From the NCBI GenBank assembly GCA_021780105.1, contig JAJXZJ010000064.1, positions 241,104 through 305,103 of the forward strand: a DNA stretch of 64,000 bases, read 5' to 3'. Both the position numbers and the translations under genes were made by a program. Source of the stretch: a bacterium (GTDB taxonomy: Bacteria; Verrucomicrobiota; Verrucomicrobiia; Limisphaerales; J093). The notes below the pieces were generated by a model, which made no database searches, had not been told where the DNA came from, and saw only the letters and a program-made list of their open reading frames with translations. Positions 45,032 through 54,388 of this stretch are shown in pieces (position 1 is the stretch's first letter; each line of letters begins with the position of its first letter).

Positions 45032-46960
45032 TCAGCGCTTCAACGGCCCGGCGTGGCTGAAGTCCAGCGACGGCAGGCCCGACTTCACCGCCGGCGAGTC
45101 CGGCCGGAACCGGTAATCGCCGTGCCGCCAGTCCACGAACTGCGGATCGGCCACCAGCGTGTCGTCCGGCGCCGCGGCGGTCTGGCCGGTGGCCGAGTAA
45201 TCGCGCAGCGTCACGGCCTCGATCTGGCCGGCGCCGCTGTAGAACAGGTTGCGCGACCAGCGCGCGATGGCGTTCACGCCTTCGATGCGAATCTTGCCGG
45301 TGGCGTAGATGACATTTTGCTCCAGCACAAACTCGCGGCTGCGCGGGAAGGTGAGCTTAATATCGCCCTCCGCGATGAAGACATTCTGGCGGATCACATT
45401 GTTGGTCGCCATGTGATTGTGCGACGGCCAGTTCACGCGCACGGCGAGGTTTTGCTCGACCACGCAATGCGTGCTGCGTTCATCCAGGTAATAGGCGCAG
45501 ACCGGGTAACCGCCGCGATCGGCGAGGTCGCGGGTGACGTTGCGACGGATGAGGCAGCGATCCGCGGCAAAGACATAAATCGCCGCGCCGTCGTGCAGCA
45601 CCTTCATGCAATCGTAAAGCAGGTTGTCCTCGATGACGTTTCGCGCGCCGCCGTAATTGATGGCCGAATACGAGCAGTCGTGAACCTCGTTGTGGCTGAC
45701 GACGCAATCGCTGCCGCCCTCGTAAATCCCGACGGCACTCGGATACGCCAGACCGACGCCGCTGACGCGGTTGTTCGCGATCACCGCCCGCCGGCCGCCG
45801 ACGTAAATGCCGCCCGCGCCGCATTGGGAAATCAGACAATCCTCGACCCGAATGCCGGTGAGGTCGCCCTTCGCGCGGATGGCGTGCCCGGCCACCATCG
45901 CGACGTTCAGTTTCTCGAAGCGGCAATTCCGCGCGTGCTCCAGGGAAATCGCGCCGTCAAATTCGCTGGCGGCAAAACCGCCGGCAATCAGCGGCACTGT
46001 CGTGACGCTGAAATGCAGACCGCGCACGGTGACGTTGGTAATCTTGCGGTCCGGCTTGCCCGCCAGGCGCAGAATGGTGGCGGTGGTCGGCGCGATGACG
46101 ATGGTCCGGTGCATATCCTCGCCCGGCAGCGGCCAATAGACCAGCCGCCCGCGGACGCGATCCTGGAACCATTGCCCTGGCCGGGTCATGCCTTCGCGCG
46201 TGTTCCAGACAACGAATTTCTGGACGCCAAACGCGCCGGGTGGATGGCCGCATTCCGGCGTGAGCGTCAGCACGCCGCGGGCCGCATCGTTGGCCGCGAC
46301 GCCCACGCAGGATTCGTCCCACATGTGGAACACGGTGACCTCGGCATTGTGGATTTCGAGGCCGGCCGGCAACAATCCCGGCTGGTAGCGAAGGGTCGTC
46401 AATTCCTTGTGTGTCGGCGGACGCTTCCAACCGCCGCCGGTGGTACTCATCCACGGCACATCAAACCGGCTCAGGTGCTGCAGCGCGTTCGTTTCCGGGT
46501 AGCGGGCGCGCGGTCGCAGTGAGCCGTTGACCACCAACAGCCGCACTTGAGCCGGCTGTCCGTTCGTCAGCCGTGGGCTGGGCGCGGACCAGAAACGGTC
46601 GCCGTCCTTTTCCCAGCCGGCGACCGGCTGGCCTCCGTAGAGCACCGGGGGTTGCGCATCGGCGGGCCAGTTGTCCAAGCGCAGCCCGGAATCGTCGGGT
46701 CCAAGGGTCAGTGCGACGTTGAAGTAGCTGCCGCCGCGAACGACGACTCGCCGTGGCTCATCCGGCGCAGCGTGGCGGGCGGCATCGCAGGCGCGGTTCA
46801 ATGTGGCGAAGGGTTTCACCTGCGTGCCCGGCCCGGCGTCGCTGCCGTCCGGCGCCACAAAAAACTCGGCTGCGCGGATGCCGGCGAGGGCGGCGCCGGC
46901 CAGCAGGCTCATGAGCAGCGCGGTGAAGGCATGGTTCACGTGATTGGATCGCGGGCGCAT
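45032..46960 (-). CDS. secreted right-handed parallel beta-helix protein
   Basis: 642 residues with a signal peptide (FTALLMSLLAGAALAGIRA). The N-terminus is DUF1565-like (EFFVAPDGSDAGPGTQVKPF). From about residue 330 there is a run of parallel beta-helix turns with the N-x-I/V-x-x-N pattern (ISQCGAGGIYVGGRRAVIAN, SAVGIYEGGSDCVVSHNEVH, SAINYGGARNVIEDNLLYD). Such folds occur in pectate lyases and other polysaccharide-acting enzymes and binding proteins. No lyase active site could be identified by eye, so the polysaccharide target is unknown. Confidence 0.8.
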   Translation of the reverse strand: MRPRSNHVNHAFTALLMSLLAGAALAGIRAAEFFVAPDGSDAGPGTQVKPFATLNRACDAARHAAPDEPRRVVVRGGSYFNVALTLGPDDSGLRLDNWPADAQPPVLYGGQPVAGWEKDGDRFWSAPSPRLTNGQPAQVRLLVVNGSLRPRARYPETNALQHLSRFDVPWMSTTGGGWKRPPTHKELTTLRYQPGLLPAGLEIHNAEVTVFHMWDESCVGVAANDAARGVLTLTPECGHPPGAFGVQKFVVWNTREGMTRPGQWFQDRVRGRLVYWPLPGEDMHRTIVIAPTTATILRLAGKPDRKITNVTVRGLHFSVTTVPLIAGGFAASEFDGAISLEHARNCRFEKLNVAMVAGHAIRAKGDLTGIRVEDCLISQCGAGGIYVGGRRAVIANNRVSGVGLAYPSAVGIYEGGSDCVVSHNEVHDCSYSAINYGGARNVIEDNLLYDCMKVLHDGAAIYVFAADRCLIRRNVTRDLADRGGYPVCAYYLDERSTHCVVEQNLAVRVNWPSHNHMATNNVIRQNVFIAEGDIKLTFPRSREFVLEQNVIYATGKIRIEGVNAIARWSRNLFYSGAGQIEAVTLRDYSATGQTAAAPDDTLVADPQFVDWRHGDYRFRPDSPAVKSGLPSLDFSHAGPLKR

Positions 46961-47618
46961 GATGGTTCAGACGTTTCGTACGGCTTGAAATTCACCGGCT
47001 TAGCGTTCAGGCGTCCGCGGTTTGCTGCATCCAGACGCCGTTCGACCGACATGAAACAACTTGCGTCGTCGTCCGTCGCTGGAAGGATGCGGCCTGGTCG
47101 AAAAAACGCTGGTAAATTGGGGGGAACGTTGGAATTGGTTGGCTTCCACCGCTCCTCACTTGGGTAAGTTGCTTTCCAAACATAATGGCTCGTCTTAACA
47201 GATCTCATCATTCATAAAAAATCAAATTCAACCAAGAAATGGTAAATGATTCACAAGACACGGTTAGCATACTTACTGTGTCATCATTAAGTAAAAGGCA
47301 ATGGCCACACAATCGCGATGCGTCGTATTAAACGAGCACAATCCGGCGCTCGGGTGAGTTGGTGGGATGCGCTTATGCAAACCAGACAGAAGATACAACA
47401 TGTGGGCGTCCGGCGCAGAACAGGCGGCAGGAAGATCGTAAGTCTGAGTGGTTGTGATTCCGTCAGTGCTCACCTGGGGCGCGCACCCTCCAGTAGCAGG
47501 GTATCGGCCGTTATTCTTGTTCGCGGGACACGATGACGTTGTTGTGAACAAGCTCTCGAACATACTTGCCTCGCTCACAATGGGGTGGTTGACCAAGCCT
47601 GCGGCTGGCAACTCCGGC
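46961..47618. other. intergenic region upstream of the kinase-Hdr-Mvh operon
   Basis: About 650 bases without a supportable gene. The stretch 47165-47310 is notably A+T-rich compared with everything around it, as expected for the promoter of the operon that starts at 47619. I could not recognise a confident sigma-54, FNR-type or other operator site. Short open frames here have no protein-like character. Confidence 0.5.
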
Positions 47619-49571
47619 ATGTACAAGGTGCGCATCGCCACGAAGCTGGTGTTGAGCTTCCTGCTCATTATCCTGCTCACCAGTGTCATCTTCAGCATCG
47701 TGGGGGTGCGGGTCATTGGCGACCGGGTGGTGGCTGAGGCGCAGGCCAAAGTGGAAACCGATCTCAACGCCGCCCGCGAAATCTACCTGAACAAGTTGGC
47801 GTTCGTAAACGACGCGGTGCGCTACACCGGTCAGCGTTTCTTCCTCATGAGGGCCCTGCGTGCCAATGATCTCCGGCAGTTTGCGGAGACGCTGGCCCAG
47901 ATCAAGCAACGTGAGCAACTGGACGTGCTGACAATTACCGATCCGCACGGCCGGGTGTTGTTGCGGGCTGGCGGTGACGCTACCTCGGTGGGCGATGACC
48001 AAAGCCGGGATGCGTTGGTTCAGGCCGTCATGAAGCGCAAAGCACCCGTGGCGGCGTCGTGCCTCATTTCCTTGGAGCTTCTGCGTAGGGAGGCACCGGA
48101 TTTGGCGGGCCAAACCCGCTTGGCGTCTTTAAATACATCGAACAACTTTCCGCAAGACAAAGCGCGCACGAATGAACCCACGGGGATGATGCTCAAGGCT
48201 GCGGCGCCGGTCTTGGACACCGAAAGCCACCTGCTGGGCATCGTTTACGGCGGGGTGTTGCTTAACGGTAATTATCAGATCGTGGACCACATCGAAGACA
48301 GCCTGTTCCACAACTATCAATACAAAGGTAAAGACGTCGGCTCGTTTACCATTTTTCAAGACGGCTTGCGAATCTCAACCAACGTGAAAGATGAACGAGG
48401 CACGCGGGCGATCGGCACCCGCGTCGCGCCGGACGTGTATCGGCAGGTGGTGCAGGAAGGAAAGCCGTGGCTCGGTCGCGCGTGTGTCGTAAACCACTGG
48501 GACATCACCGTCTATGAGCCCATCCGCGACCTTGACGGGCAGATCATTGGCATGTTGGGCGCCGGGGTCTTGGAGCAGAAATACACCGATCTACGTCGCC
48601 GCACGGTACTGGTGTTTCTGTTCACTGCGTTGGTCGGTGCGCTGGTGGCGCTGGCGCTGGCGTTCTTCATTGCCAGGAAAATCTGTGGTTGCATCAAGAA
48701 GCTGGCGGCGGCCTCGGAGCAGGTGGCACACGGCAACCTGGATACAACCGTGGAAATTCGCTCCCACGATGAACTGAGGGAGTTGGGCGAAACCTTCAAC
48801 TTCATGGCCGCAGCGTTGAAGAAACGGGACGAACAACTTCGCGAGTTCACCACCAAGCGGATCATGGAGTCCGAGCGGTTGGCGCACATCGGGCAGTTGG
48901 CCGCGGGCGTGGCGCACGAGATCAACAATCCACTTCAAGGGATCGTCACCTATTCGCATCTCCTGCTGGAGCGCGCGACCGTCGGCAACGGCACGCGGGA
49001 GTCCTTGGAAAAAATCGTGCAACAGGCAGACCGGTGCCGCGGCATCATTCGTGGACTGCTGGACTTCTCCCGCCAGCGGAAACCGGACAAGCGCATATCC
49101 AACGTGAACCGGGTGCTGGAGGAGTGCGTTTCCCTCGTGGACCAGCAGGCGCTCTTCATCAACATCCGCATCGTGAAGCATCTCAGCCAGGACCTGCCCC
49201 AGGTCCTGATGGACCCTTCGCAGATTCAGCAGATCTTCATGAACCTGATCATCAACGCCGCGGAGGCGATGAATGGTACGGGCCAACTTACGCTGACCAC
49301 CCGCCATGTCCCGGTGGACAGCGCCGTGGAAGTTGCGTTCACCGATACCGGCCACGGCATCAGCGAAGAGGATCAGGACCGCATTTTCGATCCCTTCTTC
49401 ACCACCAAAGAGGTGGGCCACGGCACCGGCCTTGGCCTGGCGATCAGTTATGGGATCATCAAGGAACACAAAGGCACCATCTCCGTTGAAAGCCAAGTGG
49501 GCAAGGGGACGACGTTCACCATCCGCCTGCCAGTAACAACCGAATCCGAAATCGTTCATCGTGCAGCCTAA
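47619..49571 (+). CDS. membrane sensor histidine kinase (Cache-HAMP-HisKA-HATPase)
   Basis: About 650 residues from the ATG at 47619 (MYKVRIATKLVLSFLLIILL); an in-frame ATG at 47580 is the alternative. TM helix near residues 10-30, an extracytoplasmic sensor of about 300 residues resembling a Cache fold (LDVLTITDPHGRVLLRAGGD, GIVYGGVLLNGNYQIVDHIE, DITVYEPIRDLDGQIIG), then a second TM helix and a HAMP linker. The H-box GVAHEINNPLQGIVTYS has His433. The ATPase has LIINAAEAMNGTGQ, DTGHGISEEDQDRIFDPFFT and GTGLGLAISYGII. It has all kinase parts. It begins the operon that includes the Hdr-Mvh genes. The ligand is unknown. Confidence 0.9.
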   Translation: MYKVRIATKLVLSFLLIILLTSVIFSIVGVRVIGDRVVAEAQAKVETDLNAAREIYLNKLAFVNDAVRYTGQRFFLMRALRANDLRQFAETLAQIKQREQLDVLTITDPHGRVLLRAGGDATSVGDDQSRDALVQAVMKRKAPVAASCLISLELLRREAPDLAGQTRLASLNTSNNFPQDKARTNEPTGMMLKAAAPVLDTESHLLGIVYGGVLLNGNYQIVDHIEDSLFHNYQYKGKDVGSFTIFQDGLRISTNVKDERGTRAIGTRVAPDVYRQVVQEGKPWLGRACVVNHWDITVYEPIRDLDGQIIGMLGAGVLEQKYTDLRRRTVLVFLFTALVGALVALALAFFIARKICGCIKKLAAASEQVAHGNLDTTVEIRSHDELRELGETFNFMAAALKKRDEQLREFTTKRIMESERLAHIGQLAAGVAHEINNPLQGIVTYSHLLLERATVGNGTRESLEKIVQQADRCRGIIRGLLDFSRQRKPDKRISNVNRVLEECVSLVDQQALFINIRIVKHLSQDLPQVLMDPSQIQQIFMNLIINAAEAMNGTGQLTLTTRHVPVDSAVEVAFTDTGHGISEEDQDRIFDPFFTTKEVGHGTGLGLAISYGIIKEHKGTISVESQVGKGTTFTIRLPVTTESEIVHRAA

Positions 49572-50694
49572 AAGTAAAATCCTGGTCATTGACGACGAGG
49601 AAGTCGTGCTCGACTCCTGCACGCAGGTGTTGGCCGTCGGTGATTGCCAGGTGACGACGACGAACAACGGCGCCCACGGTTTGAAGCTCGTTGGCGAAAT
49701 CCAGCCCGACCTGATCTTTTTGGATCTTAAAATGCCGGGCCTGTCGGGATTTGAAGTCTTGGGCCGGATTCGCGAGCAGTTTCCGCTGATGGTGGTCATC
49801 GTGATCACCGGTTATGCGACGGTGAGTTCAGCTACCGAGGCGATGAAGAAGGGCGCGTTCGATTTCCTGCCGAAGCCTTTCACGCCTGAAGAGTTGCGCC
49901 TGATTACGCAGCGCGGCCTGGAACATTCCCGCCTGGTCCAGCAAGCCGTCGCGCTGCAACGGGAAAAGGAAATCCTCCGGGAAAACTTCGCCGCCATCGT
50001 GTCCCACGAGCTCAAAGCGCCGCTCGGCGCGATCCAGCAGAACCTGTATGCGCTGACCGAGGAGTTGGCCGGGCAGCTCTCCGACGACCAGAAGGATCGC
50101 CTCACGCGCCTCAAGACGCGGCTCGACGACCTGCTCAAACTGGTCCACTCGTGGCTGCGCGTCTTCTCGGTGGACATCAACAAGCTCAAGGAAACCTTCC
50201 AACCGGTCGCCGTGGCCGACGTTGTGGCCAAAGCGGTGGACACCGTTCAACCTCACGCCCTTCGCAAGGCCATCGAGATTGCGTCGTCCGTCGCCGACCC
50301 GCTCCCGCGTGTGAACGGCGACGAAGGCAGCCTGATCGAGGTGCTCGTCAACCTCCTGGGCAACGCGGTGAAATACAGCTTTCCGAACAACACCGTGCGC
50401 GTGCACGCCGAAGCCCAAAGCCCTCAGGTGCGCATCTCCGTGACCGACACCGGCGTGGGCGTGGCCAAAGAAGACCTGCCTCACCTCTTCCAGGATTTCG
50501 GCCGCGGCCAGGCGCAACCCGCGGGCGTCGCCGGGTGCGGGCTGGGCCTGGCCATCAGCCGGCGGATCGTCGAGGTGCATGGCGGCGCCGTCGCCGTCGA
50601 GAGCGAACCCGGCAGGGGCAGCACGTTTACGATCCTTCTGCCGGCCATGCCGTCGGCTCCCGAAGCGAATACAACTCCTGAACGCAAAGTTTAA
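49561..50694 (+). CDS. receiver-histidine kinase hybrid
   Basis: 377 residues starting with GTG at 49561, overlapping the upstream kinase gene by 11 bases. A receiver domain at the N-terminus (ILVIDDEEVVLDS, phosphoacceptor Asp55 in LIFLDLKMPG, KPF near residue 103) is followed by a kinase with His149 in FAAIVSHELKAPLGAI, the N-box EVLVNLLGNAVKYSF, DTGVGVAKEDLPHLFQDFG and GCGLGLAISRRIVEVHGG. No membrane helix, PAS or DNA-binding domain. It is probably the middle of a phosphorelay between the membrane kinase and the stand-alone receiver. Confidence 0.9.
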   Translation: MQPKSKILVIDDEEVVLDSCTQVLAVGDCQVTTTNNGAHGLKLVGEIQPDLIFLDLKMPGLSGFEVLGRIREQFPLMVVIVITGYATVSSATEAMKKGAFDFLPKPFTPEELRLITQRGLEHSRLVQQAVALQREKEILRENFAAIVSHELKAPLGAIQQNLYALTEELAGQLSDDQKDRLTRLKTRLDDLLKLVHSWLRVFSVDINKLKETFQPVAVADVVAKAVDTVQPHALRKAIEIASSVADPLPRVNGDEGSLIEVLVNLLGNAVKYSFPNNTVRVHAEAQSPQVRISVTDTGVGVAKEDLPHLFQDFGRGQAQPAGVAGCGLGLAISRRIVEVHGGAVAVESEPGRGSTFTILLPAMPSAPEANTTPERKV

Positions 50695-50695
50695 T

Positions 50696-51118
50696 ATGAG
50701 CGAAGCCAAACGACTCCTGATGATTGACGATGACCCCGATTTTGTCGCGGGGATCAAGGCCATCCTGGTCAAGGCGAAATACGAAGTGGACGTCGCCTAC
50801 AACCCCAAGGACGGACTCCAAGCCTTGAAGTCCAAGAACTACGATTTGCTGTTGCTGGACGTCATGATGGGCCGCGGGGCCGAAGGCATCATGATCGCTC
50901 GCAAACTCGGCAAAGACCCCAAACTACGCGACCTGCCGGTGTTGATCATCACGGGCATCCGGGAGCAGATGGCGTTCCTCTTCCCCGGCCAGGCGGTGCA
51001 TCCTCATTTTGTGCCGGTGGACGAGCTGGTGGAGAAGCCGGTTGAACCCAAGCTCCTTCTCGAAAAGGTTGAGGCGCTGCTCAAAACCGCCGAGACGCGA
51101 AAGGCCCAAAGCCCATGA
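50696..51118 (+). CDS. stand-alone response-regulator receiver
   Basis: 140 residues with just one receiver domain: LLMIDDDPDFVAGI, phosphoacceptor Asp55 in LLLLDVMMGRG, a Thr in LIITGIREQMAF, and the lysine in ELVEKPVEP. The insertion FLFPGQAVHPHFVPVD before the KP motif is longer than in classic CheY. There is no output domain. Its stop overlaps the hdrC start (ATGA), so it is made in step with the electron-transfer proteins and may act on them directly rather than on DNA. Confidence 0.88.
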   Translation: MSEAKRLLMIDDDPDFVAGIKAILVKAKYEVDVAYNPKDGLQALKSKNYDLLLLDVMMGRGAEGIMIARKLGKDPKLRDLPVLIITGIREQMAFLFPGQAVHPHFVPVDELVEKPVEPKLLLEKVEALLKTAETRKAQSP

Positions 51119-51720
51119 ACGCCGCCCCCGTGGAAAGCCTCCCCGCCCCGCCGGAAAACGGCCTCTCGTTTGTCGCGGAGATCGGCAACCTGCTGCATGC
51201 CGCGGAAGGGAATCCGATCAACACCTGCATCCAGTGCGGCACCTGCTCGGCCACGTGTCCGGTGGCTTCGGGCGGCTTCATGGACCATTCGCCACGGCGG
51301 ATCATCGCCCTGATCCGGGCGGGTTTCAAAGACCAGGTGCTGCGCGCGAACACCTTCTGGTATTGCGCGTCCTGCTTTCAATGCACGGTGCGCTGCCCCC
51401 GCGGCATTGACATCGCCGAACTGATGTATGGGCTCAAGCGCTACACCGTGTGGAAGGCCCAGCATCAGGAAGGATTGATCGGCCCCGTTTTCTCCGAGAC
51501 GTTCGTGAAGATGATCCTGCGCAGCGGCCGTTCCTACGAACCTGTGCTTGCCACCACCTACCTCTTCACCTACGGCCTGCCGGAAATCATCCAGGAGGCA
51601 CAGACCGCCACCGCGCTGATGCTCAAGGGCCGGCTGCCGTTGCTCCCGGCCCGGATCAAACGGCTCGACAACTTCAAGCGGATGATCCGGCGGATCATTC
51701 CATTGGGAGACTCCGAATGA
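51115..51720 (+). CDS. hdrC: heterodisulfide reductase subunit C-like iron-sulfur protein
   Basis: 201 residues with two [4Fe-4S] motifs: CIQCGTCSATCPVA near residues 38-51 and CASCFQCTVRCPRG near residues 83-96. It relays electrons between HdrA and the catalytic HdrB. The helical tail (LFTYGLPEIIQEAQTATALM) is as in other HdrC proteins. Its stop overlaps the hdrB start (ATGA). Confidence 0.92.
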   Translation: MNAAPVESLPAPPENGLSFVAEIGNLLHAAEGNPINTCIQCGTCSATCPVASGGFMDHSPRRIIALIRAGFKDQVLRANTFWYCASCFQCTVRCPRGIDIAELMYGLKRYTVWKAQHQEGLIGPVFSETFVKMILRSGRSYEPVLATTYLFTYGLPEIIQEAQTATALMLKGRLPLLPARIKRLDNFKRMIRRIIPLGDSE

Positions 51721-52613
51721 AAACCTACGCGTATTTCCCCGGCTGCTCGCTCGAAAAAATGGCGCACAGCTACCACCTCTCCGCCCTGGAAACCACCCGC
51801 GCCCTGGGGGTGGAACTGCGGGAGCTGGAGGACTGGAACTGCTGCGGCGCCACCGCCTACTTTCACGTGGACGAGCTTCTCGCCTACACGTTGTCGGCGC
51901 GCAATATCGCCATGGCGGAAAAAGAGCATTTGAACTTGGTGGCCCCGTGCAGCGGTTGCTTCAAAAACCTGTTCTTCACCCGCAGCCATCTGAAGCACGA
52001 TCCCGACCTGGCCGAGCATATCAACGTGGCCCTGGCGGAAGACAACCTGCAGTTCACCGGCAGCGCCACCGTGCAGCACCTGATCGAAGTCTTCGTTCAG
52101 GACGTGGGGTTGGCGGAGATCAAAGCCAGGGTCACCAACCCGTTGCAAGGCCTGCGCGTGGCGCCTTACTACGGCTGCCAGATCCTGCGACCGCGGAAGG
52201 ATCACGAGGATGTCGAGCAACCCCGGTTCTTTGAGGACCTGGTGGCCGCCTGTGGCGCGGTGCCGGTTAGCTATCCGCTGCGACTCACCTGCTGCGGTGG
52301 GGCGCTGATCATCACTAATCGCGTGGCCGCTCTCAGCCTGGTGCGTAATCTCCTCGAAAGCGCCGTGCGGGAGCGCGCGACGGTCATCGTCACCGCCTGC
52401 CCGCTCTGCCAGGTCAATCTGGAGTGCTACCAGAAGCAGGTGAACCGCGAGTTCGGGACGGACCTCAACGTGCCGGTCATGTATTTCACCCAACTGGTCG
52501 GACTCGCGCTGGGCATCCCGCCCAAACGCCTGGGGATCGGCTCGGAGCTGGTCGCCGTCATGCCCGCCATTGCCGACGCCCAGAAGACGGAACCGGCCCC
52601 GGTTGGAACCTAA
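51717..52613 (+). CDS. hdrB: heterodisulfide reductase subunit B-like (two CCG domains)
   Basis: 298 residues from the ATG at 51717. It has two CCG cysteine-rich domains: YFPGCSL...WNCCGATAYF...APCSGCF, and YYGCQIL...LTCCGGALIIT...TACPLCQ. These hold the noncubane [4Fe-4S] clusters that reduce the disulfide in methanogen HdrB. This organism is not a methanogen, so the acceptor is unknown; in other bacteria the HdrB substrate is often undefined. Confidence 0.92.
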   Translation: MKTYAYFPGCSLEKMAHSYHLSALETTRALGVELRELEDWNCCGATAYFHVDELLAYTLSARNIAMAEKEHLNLVAPCSGCFKNLFFTRSHLKHDPDLAEHINVALAEDNLQFTGSATVQHLIEVFVQDVGLAEIKARVTNPLQGLRVAPYYGCQILRPRKDHEDVEQPRFFEDLVAACGAVPVSYPLRLTCCGGALIITNRVAALSLVRNLLESAVRERATVIVTACPLCQVNLECYQKQVNREFGTDLNVPVMYFTQLVGLALGIPPKRLGIGSELVAVMPAIADAQKTEPAPVGT

Positions 52614-52627
52614 GCCTGTTGTCATCT

Positions 52628-53398
52628 ATGAACCTCTACGTCCTCCTCAAAATGGTGCCGGACACGGTGGAAGAACTCAATGTCGCCGCAGATGGCAAAT
52701 CCCTGGATGCGGAATTCCTCCGGTTCAAGCTCAGCGACCCGGACGAATACGCGCTGGAACAGGCGCTGCTCCTCAAGGAGCAACACGGCGGCTCCGTGAC
52801 CGTCGTGGCCCTGGACGCGCCGGAGGTGGATGACGTGCTCTTCACCGCCCTGGCCAAGGGCGCCGATCGCGCGGTGAAAATTCCCATCGCCCAGGCCGGT
52901 CTCGGCACCGTCGCCGCGGCCAGGGTGCTGGCGGACTTCCTGGGTTCCGCCCCGTTCGCCCCGGACACGCTGGTGCTTCCCGGCTCGCAGGCGATTGACG
53001 ACCTCGAAGGCGAACTGGCCCCCTTCCTGGCCGCCGCCTTGAAGCTGCCCTACGTCGGCGTGGTGTGCGGCGTCACTCCGGCGAACGGCCGCGTCACCGT
53101 CATCAAGGAATTTGCCGGCGGCCTGCGCGCCGAATTTGACGTGACGCTGCCCGCGGTGCTGGGCATTCAGTCGGCCGAGAAACCGCCGCGCTACGTGCCC
53201 GTGGCCAAGGTGCGGGCGGTGATGAAATCCGCCCAAATCGAAACCGTGGACCTCCCGCCGCCGGCCCGGCCTGGACAGCTTGAGATCGAACGAACCTACA
53301 AACCGGAGGCGGCCGGCCGGGCGGAGATGCTCGAAGGCTCCCCCGACGAGGTCGCGGACAAACTCGTGGACGTGCTGGCGAAAATCAGTGTGATTTGA
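52628..53398 (+). CDS. etfB: electron transfer flavoprotein subunit beta
   Basis: 256 residues starting MNLYVLLKMVPDTVEELNV. Conserved features are the LSDPDEYALEQALLLKEQHG region, the AKGADRAVKI block and the nucleotide-binding LPGSQAIDDLEGELAPFLAA, then VIKEFAGGLRAEFDVTLPAV. Pairs with EtfA to carry electrons between acyl-CoA dehydrogenases and quinone- or iron-sulfur-linked partners. It directly follows hdrB. Confidence 0.93.
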   Translation: MNLYVLLKMVPDTVEELNVAADGKSLDAEFLRFKLSDPDEYALEQALLLKEQHGGSVTVVALDAPEVDDVLFTALAKGADRAVKIPIAQAGLGTVAAARVLADFLGSAPFAPDTLVLPGSQAIDDLEGELAPFLAAALKLPYVGVVCGVTPANGRVTVIKEFAGGLRAEFDVTLPAVLGIQSAEKPPRYVPVAKVRAVMKSAQIETVDLPPPARPGQLEIERTYKPEAAGRAEMLEGSPDEVADKLVDVLAKISVI

Positions 53399-53411
53399 GA
53401 GGAGCAACCCT

Positions 53412-54383
53412 ATGGCAAACCCCATTCTGGTGCTGGCCGAGCAACTCCGCGGCGGACTCGCCGACATCACCTTTGAAATGCTGGGCGCGGGCCGCGCGCT
53501 GGCCGGCGCCGCCGGCGCGCCGCTCTACGCCGTTTTGTTGGGCCGGGAAGCCGCGCCGCTGGCGCCGAAGCTGGGCCGGGCGGACAAGGTGTTCGTTGCC
53601 GACCATCCCCAGCTCGACCTCGCGCCGGCGGGCGCCATCGCCGCCGCCTTGAAATCCGTGATGGACCAGGTCGGCGCCGGACTGGTGTTGGTGGGATGCA
53701 CGAACGTTTCGTCAGGCATCGGCTCGCTCCTGGCGGCGAAGACCGGCCTGCCCCTGGTGAACTTCTGCCGCGGCGCGAAGGCCGAGGGCGGCGCGCTCGT
53801 CTTCACCAGCCAGTTGTTCGGCGGCAAGATTCTGTCGGACGTGAAATTGGCGGATGGCCGTGGCATCGCTTGCATCTATCCGGGCGCGTTTCCGGCGGAC
53901 GCCGGCAAGAGCGAGGCGACACCGCCCGTCGAGAAAGTGGACGTGCCGGTTGAACCACCCGCCGTGGTGTTCAAGAAGTACCTCGAACCGGAGGCCGGCG
54001 ACGTGGATATCACGAAGCAGAGCATTCTCGTCGGCGTGGGGCGCGGCATTCAGACGCGGGACAACGTGCAACTGGCGGAGGACCTCGCGCTGGCCCTGGG
54101 TGGCGCGGTCTGCGCGTCACGGCCCGTCATTGATCAAGGCTGGCTGCCGTTGAGCCGGCAGGTCGGCAAGTCGGGCATGTCCGTGAGGCCACGGGTCTAT
54201 CTGGCCTTGGGCATCAGCGGCGCGCCGGAGCATTGGGAAGGAATGCAGAACTCGCGGTGCATCATCGCCGTCAACACCGATCCCAAGGCGCCCATCTTCG
54301 ACGGATCACACTATGGCGCAGTATGTGATGTCCTGGAGTTGCTCCCGGTCCTGACGGACAAAATCAAGGCGCGGAAAGGCTGA
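53412..54383 (+). CDS. etfA: electron transfer flavoprotein subunit alpha
   Basis: 323 residues starting MANPILVLAEQLRGGL, with a good ribosome site (GAGGAG) upstream. The C-terminal FAD domain is clear: GVGRGIQTRDNVQLAEDLA, RPVIDQGWLPLSRQVGKSG, PRVYLALGISGAPEHWEGMQ, IAVNTDPKAPIFDGSHYG. It is linked to etfB with a 13-base gap. Whether the pair is of the bifurcating type cannot be settled by eye. Confidence 0.94.
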   Translation: MANPILVLAEQLRGGLADITFEMLGAGRALAGAAGAPLYAVLLGREAAPLAPKLGRADKVFVADHPQLDLAPAGAIAAALKSVMDQVGAGLVLVGCTNVSSGIGSLLAAKTGLPLVNFCRGAKAEGGALVFTSQLFGGKILSDVKLADGRGIACIYPGAFPADAGKSEATPPVEKVDVPVEPPAVVFKKYLEPEAGDVDITKQSILVGVGRGIQTRDNVQLAEDLALALGGAVCASRPVIDQGWLPLSRQVGKSGMSVRPRVYLALGISGAPEHWEGMQNSRCIIAVNTDPKAPIFDGSHYGAVCDVLELLPVLTDKIKARKG

Positions 54384-54388
54384 ACCGC

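Noticed and set aside
46961..47618. Sigma-54 or FNR-type promoter for the Hdr-Mvh operon
   Set aside because: The region is A+T-rich but I found no convincing -24/-12 pair or FNR palindrome by eye.
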